NCBI GenBank assembly: GCA_022601345.1
Contig: JAJACU010000034.1
Location: 1 to 57,565 of the forward strand
Direction: 5' to 3'
Origin: Chlamydiota bacterium
GTDB taxonomy: Bacteria > Chlamydiota > Chlamydiia > Chlamydiales > JAAZZY01
Length of the DNA stretch: 57,565 nucleotides
Shown: piece by piece, positions 10,475 to 19,327 of the stretch
Numbering within the stretch: position 1 is the stretch's first letter
Layout of the letters: each line of letters begins with the position of its first letter
Made by a program: the position numbers and the translations under genes
The notes under the pieces: model-generated
What the model was told of the DNA's origin: nothing
The model's input: the letters and a program-made list of their open reading frames with translations, nothing else
The model's database searches: none

Positions 10475-11500
10475 ATGGCTACACTCGATAAGGAAAATAA
10501 ACAAGCAGAAAAATCACTCATTAACTGCAAAACAGTAGATGTTAACCAACTAATGCCCATCAAATATAACTGGGCTTGGGAACACTATATCAATGGTTGT
10601 GCCAATCACTGGATGCCAACAGAAGTCCCTATGGGAGCTGACATTGATCTTTGGAAGTCTAAGAAACTCTCAGAAGGTGAGCGCAGGCTCATCATGAGAA
10701 ATTTAGGTTTCTTTAGCACGGCAGAGAGCCTTGTTGCCAACAACATTGTGCTTGCCATTTACAAACACATTACCAACGCAGAAGCTCGCCAATACCTACT
10801 TCGACAAGGTTTTGAAGAAGCTATTCACTCTCACACCTTCCTCTATATCGTAGATTCTCTAGGCCTAAAGCAAGAGGATATTTTCAATATGTATAATGAA
10901 GTGAATTCTATTCGTGGAAAAGATGAATTTGAAATGAAGCTTACTGAAAATATCTTAAAAGAAGACTTCACAACACAAACATTTGAGGGAGCTCAAATGT
11001 TCTTAAAAGACTTGATTGGCTACTACATTATCATGGAAGGAATCTTTTTCTACAGTGGATTTGCTATGATCCTATCATTGCACCGCCAAAATAAGATGAC
11101 AGGTATTGGAGAGCAGTTCCAATTTATTTTAAGAGATGAGACTGTACACCTCAACTTTGGTATCGATCTGATCAACGGAATTAAGGATGAGAACCCAGAG
11201 CTTTGGACTGAAGCCTTCCAAGAGGAAATCATTGAGATGATTAAAGAATCCGTCGTTCTTGAAATAGCTTATGCAAAAGATTGTCTCCCAAAAGGAATCT
11301 TAGGCTTAACAGCAGAAATGTTTGAAGATTATGTGCAATACATTGCCGATAGGCGCTTAGAGCGCATTGGCCTTCCCAAGCTCTATAACTCAAGCTCTCC
11401 TTTCCCATGGATGAGTGAGACTATTGACCTTACTAAAGAAAAAAACTTCTTTGAAACACGCGTCACCGAATATCAATCATCTGCCGGCTTAGAATGGTAG
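10475..11500 (+). CDS. nrdB: ribonucleotide reductase small subunit, class Ic (R2)
   Basis: The 341-residue helical diiron-type protein supplies the oxidising cofactor to NrdA. The start at 10475 follows a perfect AGGAGG, 16 bases after nrdA, so the pair is an operon. The position of the radical Tyr in ordinary R2 is Phe122 (EEAIHSHTF, with Glu115 and His118 as metal ligands), and metal ligand 1 is Glu84 (STAESLV) rather than Asp. These are the hallmarks of class Ic R2, which in C. trachomatis uses a Mn(IV)/Fe(III) centre in place of the tyrosyl radical. The sequence is clearly close to chlamydial NrdB along its length. Confidence 0.97.
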   Translation: MATLDKENKQAEKSLINCKTVDVNQLMPIKYNWAWEHYINGCANHWMPTEVPMGADIDLWKSKKLSEGERRLIMRNLGFFSTAESLVANNIVLAIYKHITNAEARQYLLRQGFEEAIHSHTFLYIVDSLGLKQEDIFNMYNEVNSIRGKDEFEMKLTENILKEDFTTQTFEGAQMFLKDLIGYYIIMEGIFFYSGFAMILSLHRQNKMTGIGEQFQFILRDETVHLNFGIDLINGIKDENPELWTEAFQEEIIEMIKESVVLEIAYAKDCLPKGILGLTAEMFEDYVQYIADRRLERIGLPKLYNSSSPFPWMSETIDLTKEKNFFETRVTEYQSSAGLEW

Positions 11501-11508
11501 CCCTCTTG

Positions 11509-11541
11509 AAAAGGTCTCAATTTTATATTGAGGCCTTTTTT
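11509..11541 (+). terminator. rho-independent terminator of nrdAB
   Basis: AAGGTCTCAA (11511-11520) pairs with TTGAGGCCTT (11528-11537) with one G-U pair and a 7-base loop. Flanking A's on the left pair with the first T's on the right, and the T-run follows directly. It lies eight bases after the nrdB stop. Confidence 0.85.
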
Positions 11542-11622
11542 ATTTCACAAGTCAACAAGTATGAAACAAGCTCATTGCCTCAGAATATTTTTCCATTCCT
11601 AAAATACTAGAGGTCATCCCTT

Positions 11623-11660
11623 AAAAAAAAATCCCTGCCTGTAAAGGCAGAGATCTTTTT
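11623..11660. terminator. bidirectional terminator between nrdB and FAD oxidoreductase gene
   Basis: ATCCCTGCCT (11631-11640) pairs with AGGCAGAGAT (11645-11654), ten positions with one mismatch and a 4-base loop. A run of A's precedes it and a run of T's follows it. It can act as a second stop for nrdAB and as the terminator of the minus-strand gene that ends at 11700. Confidence 0.75.
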
Positions 11661-11699
11661 ATCAAATACTACTATTGGTTTGAATGTTTCAAAACCTTC

Positions 11700-13412
11700 T
11701 TACCGTCTAGAATCAGAGTAAGTACAAACCTTGAGTTCTAAATCATCTAGTGGAGTTGCGCTGTCTATTTTTTTCTTCATAGCAAGCCTACTCATGTAGA
11801 TGGCTCCATGGACAAAAGAAGCACCCCCAGAACCCAAGTGAGTTGTAGCTCTTGCATTGGTGACCCACTGACTATTAGCATAAAGTGGCCCAAAGGTAGG
11901 AAATCCATCATAAGCGACAGTGCGGCAGCCTACCCACTTTGCAAGTACTTTCTCTTTCACAAGATAGTCCAGATCACACTTTGTTAACATTTGGCTTTGA
12001 GTTGGCCTTCCTAAGGCTGACGAAATCAAATCAGGAAACACCGTATTGAGAGTATTGAGCTGGTGAAGGTTCCTGTATTGCGCAAACTCTTCAGCAACAT
12101 TGGGCAATTGATTACCGTAGAAAGCCTTTGTTCCTGCTAGCCCCGCATAGACTTGAGAGCCAACTTTTCTAGCTTGCCAAGAAAAGACAACTCCTTCTTG
12201 GTGAAGCTCCATATAATGATCTAAAGAGCTATACAAATTAGAGTTTTCATCTGAAAGATCAACGCGCATCACCAAAGAAGGCCCTGCAAAAACGGCTCCA
12301 TATGGCTCATCAAAACCACAGCCTTTCAAAACTCCAGTCATCTCTCCAGGTGAAAAAATAAACTCTTGCTTCATGTCTAAAACTTTTTCAGGATATAAAA
12401 AAGTAGATCCATCTTGACTGCTAATCATAAGTTGTTCTACTTCTTGACAATCATTAATTTGAGAACCGACAACTTTATGATCGTATTTTATTTCAAACAA
12501 TTTAACTTTTTCACCATTAGAAAGCGTTACAGTCATTTGTTTATCCAAATAATCTACAAAGAGAGGTAAAAAGGTATAGCTATCTAGGCATCCACCGGGT
12601 CTCCAAAGAGCTGCTGCATCATCTGCCCATACAAGCTCATTGTTTGTGTTTACATAAGAAAGCTTATAAACAAGGTTTTTTAGTTGAGGGTCCATTTCAA
12701 CAACTTCTTGTGGTGAAAGAGGCCTGCTAGAAAGGTAACCTAGATTTTGATATTTTTCCTGCATAGCTTTAACTTTTTCATGAGCAGCTGGATCTTCAAA
12801 GATCATATCAATACGATATCCTTTATAAAGAGCGCGCTCATTTGAGCTCACTTCAGTACAGGGTTTGTAACGAGCTTGTCTCAATATACTTTGAAGTTCA
12901 GGATCGGCCTCGTCATAAAACTGCTGCCAAAGATCCATACTTTTTTTTCCTAAACTAAGCAAAGCATCTGTTCTTGCTTGATGCCCTTTGTCATCTTTTC
13001 CGTAGATTTTAGCATAATCAATAAAACCAGCTACTCTTTCAGATAAGAGATCTAAGCCACTTACATCGTCAACTCGAATTCCTTCCCCGATATTAAATTT
13101 TTGATTTAAAGCAGCCACTAAATCATCACCTCGAGGAACTACTGCTAAGATCTCATCAGGCGTCAAACTTGGCACGATATTATACGTCGTTGTCTCAGAT
13201 AACTTTTTATTCTTTTCTAAAATTATAATCTGAACACGCTCACCTTTTGCAAGGGCTTCTTTATAAGAGTTGTATGCTTCAAATAACCCAACAATACCAC
13301 CACCAACAATTACGACCGAACGATCTACTTGAAAAGGCCTATCCTCAGAGGCAAACGAAGTGATAGGCGCAAAAACTAAAAAAAACAATGACATTCTTAT
13401 TATAAAATTCAT
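11700..13412 (-). CDS. exported FAD-dependent oxidoreductase (DAO-like)
   Basis: The protein (570 residues from the chosen start) begins with a typical signal peptide (MNFIIR, hydrophobic core, then FAS before EDRPF). It has the FAD-binding motif VVIVGGGIVGL with a charged strand end (IIILEKNK) in the mature N-terminus, and a C-terminal region (CRTVAYDGFPTFGPL...ATTHLGSGGASF) like D-amino-acid-oxidase-type flavoproteins that close over FAD. The substrate is unknown; an amine or amino acid is likely for the family. The ORF stays open to an ATG at 13448 with AGGGG upstream, so a 12-residue longer form is possible; I prefer 13412 because it gives a normal signal peptide. An exported flavin oxidase would act in the periplasm and is not part of the C. 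trachomatis gene order here. Confidence 0.75.
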   Translation of the reverse strand: MNFIIRMSLFFLVFAPITSFASEDRPFQVDRSVVIVGGGIVGLFEAYNSYKEALAKGERVQIIILEKNKKLSETTTYNIVPSLTPDEILAVVPRGDDLVAALNQKFNIGEGIRVDDVSGLDLLSERVAGFIDYAKIYGKDDKGHQARTDALLSLGKKSMDLWQQFYDEADPELQSILRQARYKPCTEVSSNERALYKGYRIDMIFEDPAAHEKVKAMQEKYQNLGYLSSRPLSPQEVVEMDPQLKNLVYKLSYVNTNNELVWADDAAALWRPGGCLDSYTFLPLFVDYLDKQMTVTLSNGEKVKLFEIKYDHKVVGSQINDCQEVEQLMISSQDGSTFLYPEKVLDMKQEFIFSPGEMTGVLKGCGFDEPYGAVFAGPSLVMRVDLSDENSNLYSSLDHYMELHQEGVVFSWQARKVGSQVYAGLAGTKAFYGNQLPNVAEEFAQYRNLHQLNTLNTVFPDLISSALGRPTQSQMLTKCDLDYLVKEKVLAKWVGCRTVAYDGFPTFGPLYANSQWVTNARATTHLGSGGASFVHGAIYMSRLAMKKKIDSATPLDDLELKVCTYSDSRR

Positions 13413-13694
13413 AGTACGACCTTGTATGTGAATTAGAAAAACCACCATTATCTGCCCCTTTTACTTTTAAACTCAATCTATAAAAAATAACCCCCCTAGT
13501 GAAAATTTTATGTTTGTTTAAGTAAGAAGCTTTTTATAAAAAAGAAAAATGCTCACACCTATATTACAAAACTTTTATTATAAAAAATTTGCAACCTCTT
13601 GTTATTTAAAAAAATTCCATCTTTGATTTTATTTATCCTTCTAAAAAAGAATTCTATTTCGTAAGATGGCACTCTTTTGTCAAGTTGGAAACAT

Positions 13695-16664
13695 ATGAAA
13701 TTATTCGAAGAAAAATTCTCCAAAGTTGGAGATAAATATCATGACTTTAAAATTGTAAAATCTGAATACATTGAAGAACTTCAATGTCTACTGCGTCAAA
13801 TTGAGCATGAGCCATCGGGTGCTACAGTAGTGCACATTGCTGCAGATGACCCTGAAAACGTATTTTGCATTGCTCTTCGAACTCTTCCTAAAAACTCCAA
13901 TGGTGTTGCACACATTTTAGAACATACGGTGCTCTGTGGCTCTAAAAAATTCCCTGTAAAAGATCCTTTTTTCTCTATGAATAGAAGAAGTCTAAATACT
14001 TATATGAACGCGCTTACAGGGCCCGATTTTACTTGTTACCCTGCAGCATCTCAAGTTCCAAAAGACTTTTATAATCTATTGGAGGTTTACTTAGACGCGG
14101 TTTTCCACCCAGAACTAAAAGAACTAAGCTTTCTTCAAGAAGGGCACCGCTTAGAATTTGCTAAACCACAAGATGTTCAATCGGCTTTGCAATTTAAAGG
14201 CATTGTATTCAATGAAATGAAAGGCTCTCTCTCATCTCCTATGTCCAGACTATGGGACTGCGTGATGTCACAACTCTTCCCTGATATTTTATACAAACAT
14301 AACTTTGGTGGAGAACCCATACATATACCCAGCTTAACCTACCAAGGTTTAAAAGATTTTCATACAGAATTTTACCAAGAGTCTCGTGCAATTTTCTATT
14401 TTTATGGAAACATGCCTATTGAAAAGCATTTAGACTTTTTAGAAAAAAACACCCTCAAAGGGGCCCCTAAACTTGAATCTTTAGCCCCAAATCCCACTCA
14501 ACCCAAGTTTAAAAAGTCCCGCGCAACTGTATGTGGCTATCCAATGGCAAAGCATGAAGATACTGCAGAAAAATCCTATATTGCTCTTTCATGGCTTACC
14601 TGCCCACTGAAAAACCAACTTGATGTGTTAGCCCTGCAAATTATTGACACTGTTTTGATGGGCACAGACGCTGCTCCTTTAAAAATTAAACTCTTACAGT
14701 CTGGACTCTGCCAAAATGCGATGTCAGTTCTTGAAGATGAACTTTCACAAGTCCCCTATTGCCTCGTCTTTGAAGGTACTGAAAAAGAACAACTAGAGCC
14801 TATAAAAGAATTGGTTTTTGAAACTCTCAAAGAAATCATCTCAAAACCCTTAGATCCTGAACTCATTGAAGGTGCGCTGCACCAACTAGAATTTTCCAGA
14901 ACTGAAATTAACTCTGACTATGGTCCTTTTGGGCTTTCTCTAATTTTGAAAATGGTTCCTCTAAAAAATGTAGATGCAGATTTAGAAAACAGCGTTAAGA
15001 TCCACTCTCTTTTTGAACATCTTCGTAAAGAACTTAAAGACCCAAACTACTTAGTTTCTTTCATTCAAAAATACTTCGTAGACAACCCACACTTTACTTC
15101 AACTGTACTTGTTCCTGATAAAGACCTTATTGAGAAAGAAACGAAAGAAGAGCAGGCTCTTTTAAATCAAATAGAAGAAAAGCTAGATAATAAACAAAAA
15201 GAGCAAATTGTTCAAAAAGCAGCAGAGCTTAAAGCTTTTCAAGAAGAGTGTGAAAAACAAGACCTAGAAGTACTCCCTAAAGTGACACTAAATGATGTAT
15301 CAAAAGAGCCAAGATTACTAGAGTTACATCAAGACAAATTGAGCCATGCCAAAACTTTCTTTCACCCCTGCTTTACAAATGGCATTGTCTACCAAGATAT
15401 TTGCTTTAAACTTCCTAAAGTCGAGCACGAGGATTTACCTTATGTACGCCTTTTTGCTTACTTAATTTCACAAGTTGGCAGCAACGGCAGAGATTATGCT
15501 ACAAACCTAAATTTGATCCAAAATCACACTGGAGGAATAGCGTCTTTTCTAGACTCATACATTTCTACTGAAAATGTAGAGGACTTCACGCCAAACCTGA
15601 TCTTCAAAGGCAAAGCCCTATCTCGCAGCTATTCCAACCTAGTAGATCTCATGTATGACATGATTGCATCCCCTATGTTCGATGATGAAAGCAGGCTTAA
15701 AGAATTGATCACTCAACTCTTTGTAGAAATGGACCATGATTTAAAACAAAGCAGCCTGCGCTATGCTGTAAACTTATCGTGTAGTGGTTTTTATGAGCAT
15801 AGCTACATCAGCTATTACTGGTCTGGCCTAGGCTACTATTATCTAATTAAAAAGATTGCTTCGAATCTAGGTCAAGAAATTCCAAAGCTTATTAACAAAC
15901 TTCATAGCCTAAAAGACCAACTACTACATGCAAATGACTATGATGTTATCACCACATGCAGTGAAGATTTGTATTCTAAAATTCAAAACCCATTAGAAAA
16001 ATTGTGCTCGTTGCCTTCGAAGACCTATAAACCATGGCAGTCTGACTTTAAACCCCACCTGGTCGAGTCTCAAGCACGCATAAGCTCTGCTCCTGTTTTC
16101 TTTACATCTATGGCAATAAAAACAACGCACTTTACTGAGCCTGCAAATGCACATTTGAGCGTAGCATCAAGGCTCATGGATAATACCTATCTCCACCGTG
16201 TAATTCGCGAACAAGGTGGTGCATATGGTGGTGGATCAAGTAATAAAATGAGTTCAGCTAAATTCTGTTTCTATGCTTACCGAGATCCAAATTTAGCTTC
16301 AACTATCCAAGCTTTCAAAGGTGCAAGTGAGCATATTAAAAATGGAAAATTTTCTGATCGAGAATTAGAAGAAGCCAAGCTTGGTATTGTTCAAAAGCTA
16401 GACCACCCTATTGCTCCAGAATATCAGGGTTTAACTGCATATTCTTGGGTGTTAGAAGGGAAAGATATGAAAGTTAGAAAAATTTTGCGTGAGCGAATCT
16501 TAAAGACATCAACTAAAGAAATACAAGAATCTGTAGACAAGTACTTGCTTTCACAAATCGATAAAGCAACTGTTGTAACCTTTGGTTCGAAAGAAGCAAT
16601 TGAAAAAGAAAACCAAAAACTTAAAGAAAAGAAATTTCTCACTTTAAAAGTTAATGTTATCTAA
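13695..16664 (+). CDS. insulinase-family (M16C) zinc metalloprotease
   Basis: This 989-residue presequence-protease-like enzyme has the inverted zinc motif HILEH within VAHILEHTVLCGS, the following SMNRRSLNTYMNALTGPDFTCYP block conserved in M16C, and a downstream Glu in VFNEMKGSLSSP as third ligand. The second half (with the REQGGAYGGG block) is the inactive partner domain that closes the peptide-degrading chamber. The protein likely degrades peptides in the cytosol; no signal peptide is visible. It corresponds by position and size to the C. trachomatis insulinase-like gene beside htrA (CT824, from memory). A TTG 18 bases upstream is open, but the ATG at 13695 after TTGGAAAC is preferred. The 282 bases upstream are AT-rich and hold no gene. 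Confidence 0.92.
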   Translation: MKLFEEKFSKVGDKYHDFKIVKSEYIEELQCLLRQIEHEPSGATVVHIAADDPENVFCIALRTLPKNSNGVAHILEHTVLCGSKKFPVKDPFFSMNRRSLNTYMNALTGPDFTCYPAASQVPKDFYNLLEVYLDAVFHPELKELSFLQEGHRLEFAKPQDVQSALQFKGIVFNEMKGSLSSPMSRLWDCVMSQLFPDILYKHNFGGEPIHIPSLTYQGLKDFHTEFYQESRAIFYFYGNMPIEKHLDFLEKNTLKGAPKLESLAPNPTQPKFKKSRATVCGYPMAKHEDTAEKSYIALSWLTCPLKNQLDVLALQIIDTVLMGTDAAPLKIKLLQSGLCQNAMSVLEDELSQVPYCLVFEGTEKEQLEPIKELVFETLKEIISKPLDPELIEGALHQLEFSRTEINSDYGPFGLSLILKMVPLKNVDADLENSVKIHSLFEHLRKELKDPNYLVSFIQKYFVDNPHFTSTVLVPDKDLIEKETKEEQALLNQIEEKLDNKQKEQIVQKAAELKAFQEECEKQDLEVLPKVTLNDVSKEPRLLELHQDKLSHAKTFFHPCFTNGIVYQDICFKLPKVEHEDLPYVRLFAYLISQVGSNGRDYATNLNLIQNHTGGIASFLDSYISTENVEDFTPNLIFKGKALSRSYSNLVDLMYDMIASPMFDDESRLKELITQLFVEMDHDLKQSSLRYAVNLSCSGFYEHSYISYYWSGLGYYYLIKKIASNLGQEIPKLINKLHSLKDQLLHANDYDVITTCSEDLYSKIQNPLEKLCSLPSKTYKPWQSDFKPHLVESQARISSAPVFFTSMAIKTTHFTEPANAHLSVASRLMDNTYLHRVIREQGGAYGGGSSNKMSSAKFCFYAYRDPNLASTIQAFKGASEHIKNGKFSDRELEEAKLGIVQKLDHPIAPEYQGLTAYSWVLEGKDMKVRKILRERILKTSTKEIQESVDKYLLSQIDKATVVTFGSKEAIEKENQKLKEKKFLTLKVNVI

Positions 16665-16756
16665 GAACACAGCCTCTTTTTTAAAATAATTCTTTTATTA
16701 TTTTTATTGTCTCCCTATAACTAGTGGAATTACTTTTGCTAATGGGAGATACTTAT

Positions 16757-19234
16757 ATGAGCATAATACCTAAATGTACAAAAACACTTTTCTGTTTTTT
16801 CATCATCAGTATATTTGCTAGTAACAGCAACATGTTAGAAGCTCATTCAAGATTGAATAAAGAACAATCATGTCATCTAAATCCCTTTGCATCACCAGCC
16901 CTCTTTTCAGAATTTAACGTTGGCCCTAATTTTTTAACTTTTTATAAAGTGGGTTTTAATAAGTCTAGACCTGGAGGTGTTACACCCCCTTCTAATTTTA
17001 AATATAACCGAACTCCTCTCTTCGAATACATAGTAGGTTATCGTCTAAATTCCTGGTTTAAATTTGGATTATCCTACCAAAACCAGTCAGGGGTCTCAGT
17101 CTATGCTCCAGAATTTATAGTAAATTCACTTATTGATAACAGAATTGCTAACATTCACCTAGCGCTTCGTTCTTTAGAAACTTTCAATCTTGACATTGAT
17201 GGATTAATGGCAAAAGTATATTTTTCTGTTCCTGATGCCATCAAGATGGGCCCAATTGCATCTAATTTTTTCTTAGGCTTGGGTTTAGGCGCAAGTTGGC
17301 AAACTTATTCAATGGGTTCTTACACCTTAAGAATACCTCCGATATTTAACGTGTTCCCTGGTCTCCAAGTTCAAGGGTTTACAGGACACCGAACTGTTAC
17401 AAATGCCTCTTTCATGATTGATGCAGGAATGAAAACGACAAGCTGCAGATTTAACCCTCCATTTTCCATTTCCTTAGGATGTAAATTTAATTATTGGGGA
17501 CAAATGCGCAATATTCCTTGCGCTGACACTGTTACCCTCAAGGTCAAAAAGCTTTATTCTTTTGCTCCATATTTAGGTTGGACATGGAACTTCCCTGTTG
17601 AAACATATACTATAAAAAAACGTACAACAGACACTTGGCACCCATTTATTGCACAAAATACCCTTCTCAATGCTAAACCGTCCTTGGCAGCCGAAATCAA
17701 TATAGGTCCTTCATTTACACGCTTTTCGAAAACAAAGGGAAACATGATGCCGGTTCCCCCTTCTATTTTTCAGCTCAGAGGAAATACAGAAACGGCTCCT
17801 TTGCAAGGCTCTTTAAACTCATCCTATTTTCCATTAATTGAGTATGCAATTGGGTATCAAATTTTCCCATGGTTTAAAACAGGCATTTCTTATCAATACC
17901 AAACTCCAACCCCTGTGCGTTCAGAAGATGTCTTTACTCTAGGAATTAGGTCAGATGCCTTAGAAAAACTCACTTATATTTCATATTTTTCTATTAACTC
18001 TTTGATGCTAAAGTTTGGATTTGAATTTCCTTATGCAGCAGTCATCAAAAAAATGGCTCTCAACCCCTATTTAGGGGCAGGTTGTGGTGCATCATGGCAG
18101 TCATGGACTTCGGGTCAAACACTAAGAGAAGACACTGGAGGAACTACTCCATCTAGATTGACACTGCTACAAATACGGGATAAAAATATAGCCAATGCTT
18201 CTTGGATGATTGATCTTGGACTAAAACTAAAAAATGCAACTCCAGATTTCTTATTCTCAATTTTATTTGGTTGTAAATACAACCAATGGGGACAGGTTAG
18301 AAACATAGGTAAAACCACCGAACAAGATAATTTTGGTAAAGGTTTATTTCGTCCAATAAAAGCTAAAATAATGTATTCCTTTACCCCCTATATTGCAGCG
18401 CAATGGAATTTTCCAACAGCGCCATTCTCATATAAAAAGGCATCTTCTTTTGGCTTTAGATCAAGTGCAAAAATAGAACAAAAAAACAGGCTCTTTACTT
18501 CATTAAATATTGGCCCTGGTTTCTTATTTTTTCATAAGGTCAGAGGGAACCTTACTGTTGAACCTGTTTCGGAGGCTCCATATGTTGGAAATGCAACAGA
18601 TTTAGATCATCTGAACTACAATGTAGCTCCTCTTTTTGACTATTCAATTGGTTACAGATTCCACCACGCATTTAATTTTGCCTTTAGCTATCTATATCAA
18701 CCAAGAATGTCTGTAAGCTCAAAAGTATTTCAAGGAGATCCAATAGTATTTCCTCTACTACCAAACGATGTCCCAAATACTGAGTTAAGAACTTTCTTAT
18801 CTCTTAACGCACTTCTAGGTAAAGTTACTCTTGAAACCCCATTTGCACTCCTAATTAGAAATTGGGCTTCCTCACTTTATGCAGGATTTGGTGGTGGTGT
18901 AGGATGGCAAACATGGTCAAACCCTTATGTTATTCGCTCACTTTCAGATTCACAAATATCTGACGGTTACCTAAATGTCATAGATCCACTAAAAGAAGTT
19001 ATTATGAGTAATTTTGCATTTCAATGTGATGCTGGATTTCGCATTCGCAATAACTCCTTCATGGAAGCTTTCTCACTACAAGTAGGGTGTAAATATACTC
19101 AGTGGGGCAGATTGAGCAAACTAGGAAGCGCAAAAAATCAATTTGGCAATTCTACCGCAGCTATTCAAATACCTGTTCGAATACAAATTGTCGGATCCGT
19201 AACTCCATATATTGGCTTTCAGTGGAATTTTTAA
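16757..19234 (+). CDS. MOMP-like outer membrane protein with three tandem barrel repeats
   Basis: An N-terminal signal peptide (MSIIPKCTKTLFCFFIISIFAS) is followed by three repeats of about 230-245 residues. Each opens with a NVGP/NIGP-type strand, contains a VGYRLNSWFKFGLSYQNQ-like strand, a GLGLGASWQTY-like strand and a GCKYNQWGQVRNIG-like strand, and ends with an aromatic strand (PYLGWTWNFP, PYIAAQWNFP, PYIGFQWNF). The final Phe at the protein C-terminus is the outer-membrane beta-barrel signal. The pattern recalls the MOMP/Legionella-OMP-like porins numerous in Simkania and Waddlia, which are single-barrel size. A conserved Cys in the GCKY strand of every repeat could form disulphides. 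GGGAG before the ATG at 16757 decides the start over a GTG at 16724. A paralogue follows directly. Confidence 0.85.
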   Translation: MSIIPKCTKTLFCFFIISIFASNSNMLEAHSRLNKEQSCHLNPFASPALFSEFNVGPNFLTFYKVGFNKSRPGGVTPPSNFKYNRTPLFEYIVGYRLNSWFKFGLSYQNQSGVSVYAPEFIVNSLIDNRIANIHLALRSLETFNLDIDGLMAKVYFSVPDAIKMGPIASNFFLGLGLGASWQTYSMGSYTLRIPPIFNVFPGLQVQGFTGHRTVTNASFMIDAGMKTTSCRFNPPFSISLGCKFNYWGQMRNIPCADTVTLKVKKLYSFAPYLGWTWNFPVETYTIKKRTTDTWHPFIAQNTLLNAKPSLAAEINIGPSFTRFSKTKGNMMPVPPSIFQLRGNTETAPLQGSLNSSYFPLIEYAIGYQIFPWFKTGISYQYQTPTPVRSEDVFTLGIRSDALEKLTYISYFSINSLMLKFGFEFPYAAVIKKMALNPYLGAGCGASWQSWTSGQTLREDTGGTTPSRLTLLQIRDKNIANASWMIDLGLKLKNATPDFLFSILFGCKYNQWGQVRNIGKTTEQDNFGKGLFRPIKAKIMYSFTPYIAAQWNFPTAPFSYKKASSFGFRSSAKIEQKNRLFTSLNIGPGFLFFHKVRGNLTVEPVSEAPYVGNATDLDHLNYNVAPLFDYSIGYRFHHAFNFAFSYLYQPRMSVSSKVFQGDPIVFPLLPNDVPNTELRTFLSLNALLGKVTLETPFALLIRNWASSLYAGFGGGVGWQTWSNPYVIRSLSDSQISDGYLNVIDPLKEVIMSNFAFQCDAGFRIRNNSFMEAFSLQVGCKYTQWGRLSKLGSAKNQFGNSTAAIQIPVRIQIVGSVTPYIGFQWNF
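16900..19234 (+). repeat. three in-gene tandem repeats (about 700-740 bp each)
   Basis: Repeat 1 runs from about 16900 to 17598, repeat 2 from about 17688 to 18416 and repeat 3 from about 18497 to 19234, separated by linkers of about 80-90 bases. The units are diverged at DNA level but align at protein level through the shared GP, GYR..W, ASWQ, GCK..QWG and terminal WNF motifs. Boundaries are approximate, judged by eye. Confidence 0.8.
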
Positions 19235-19327
19235 TTTGAAAGGTTATATGTAAATTAAACTTTTAATAATTTTGTTGTTGCGCTATAAAAAGCTTCGCCA
19301 TTAATTAGCTTACTCCGACGAGGAAAT

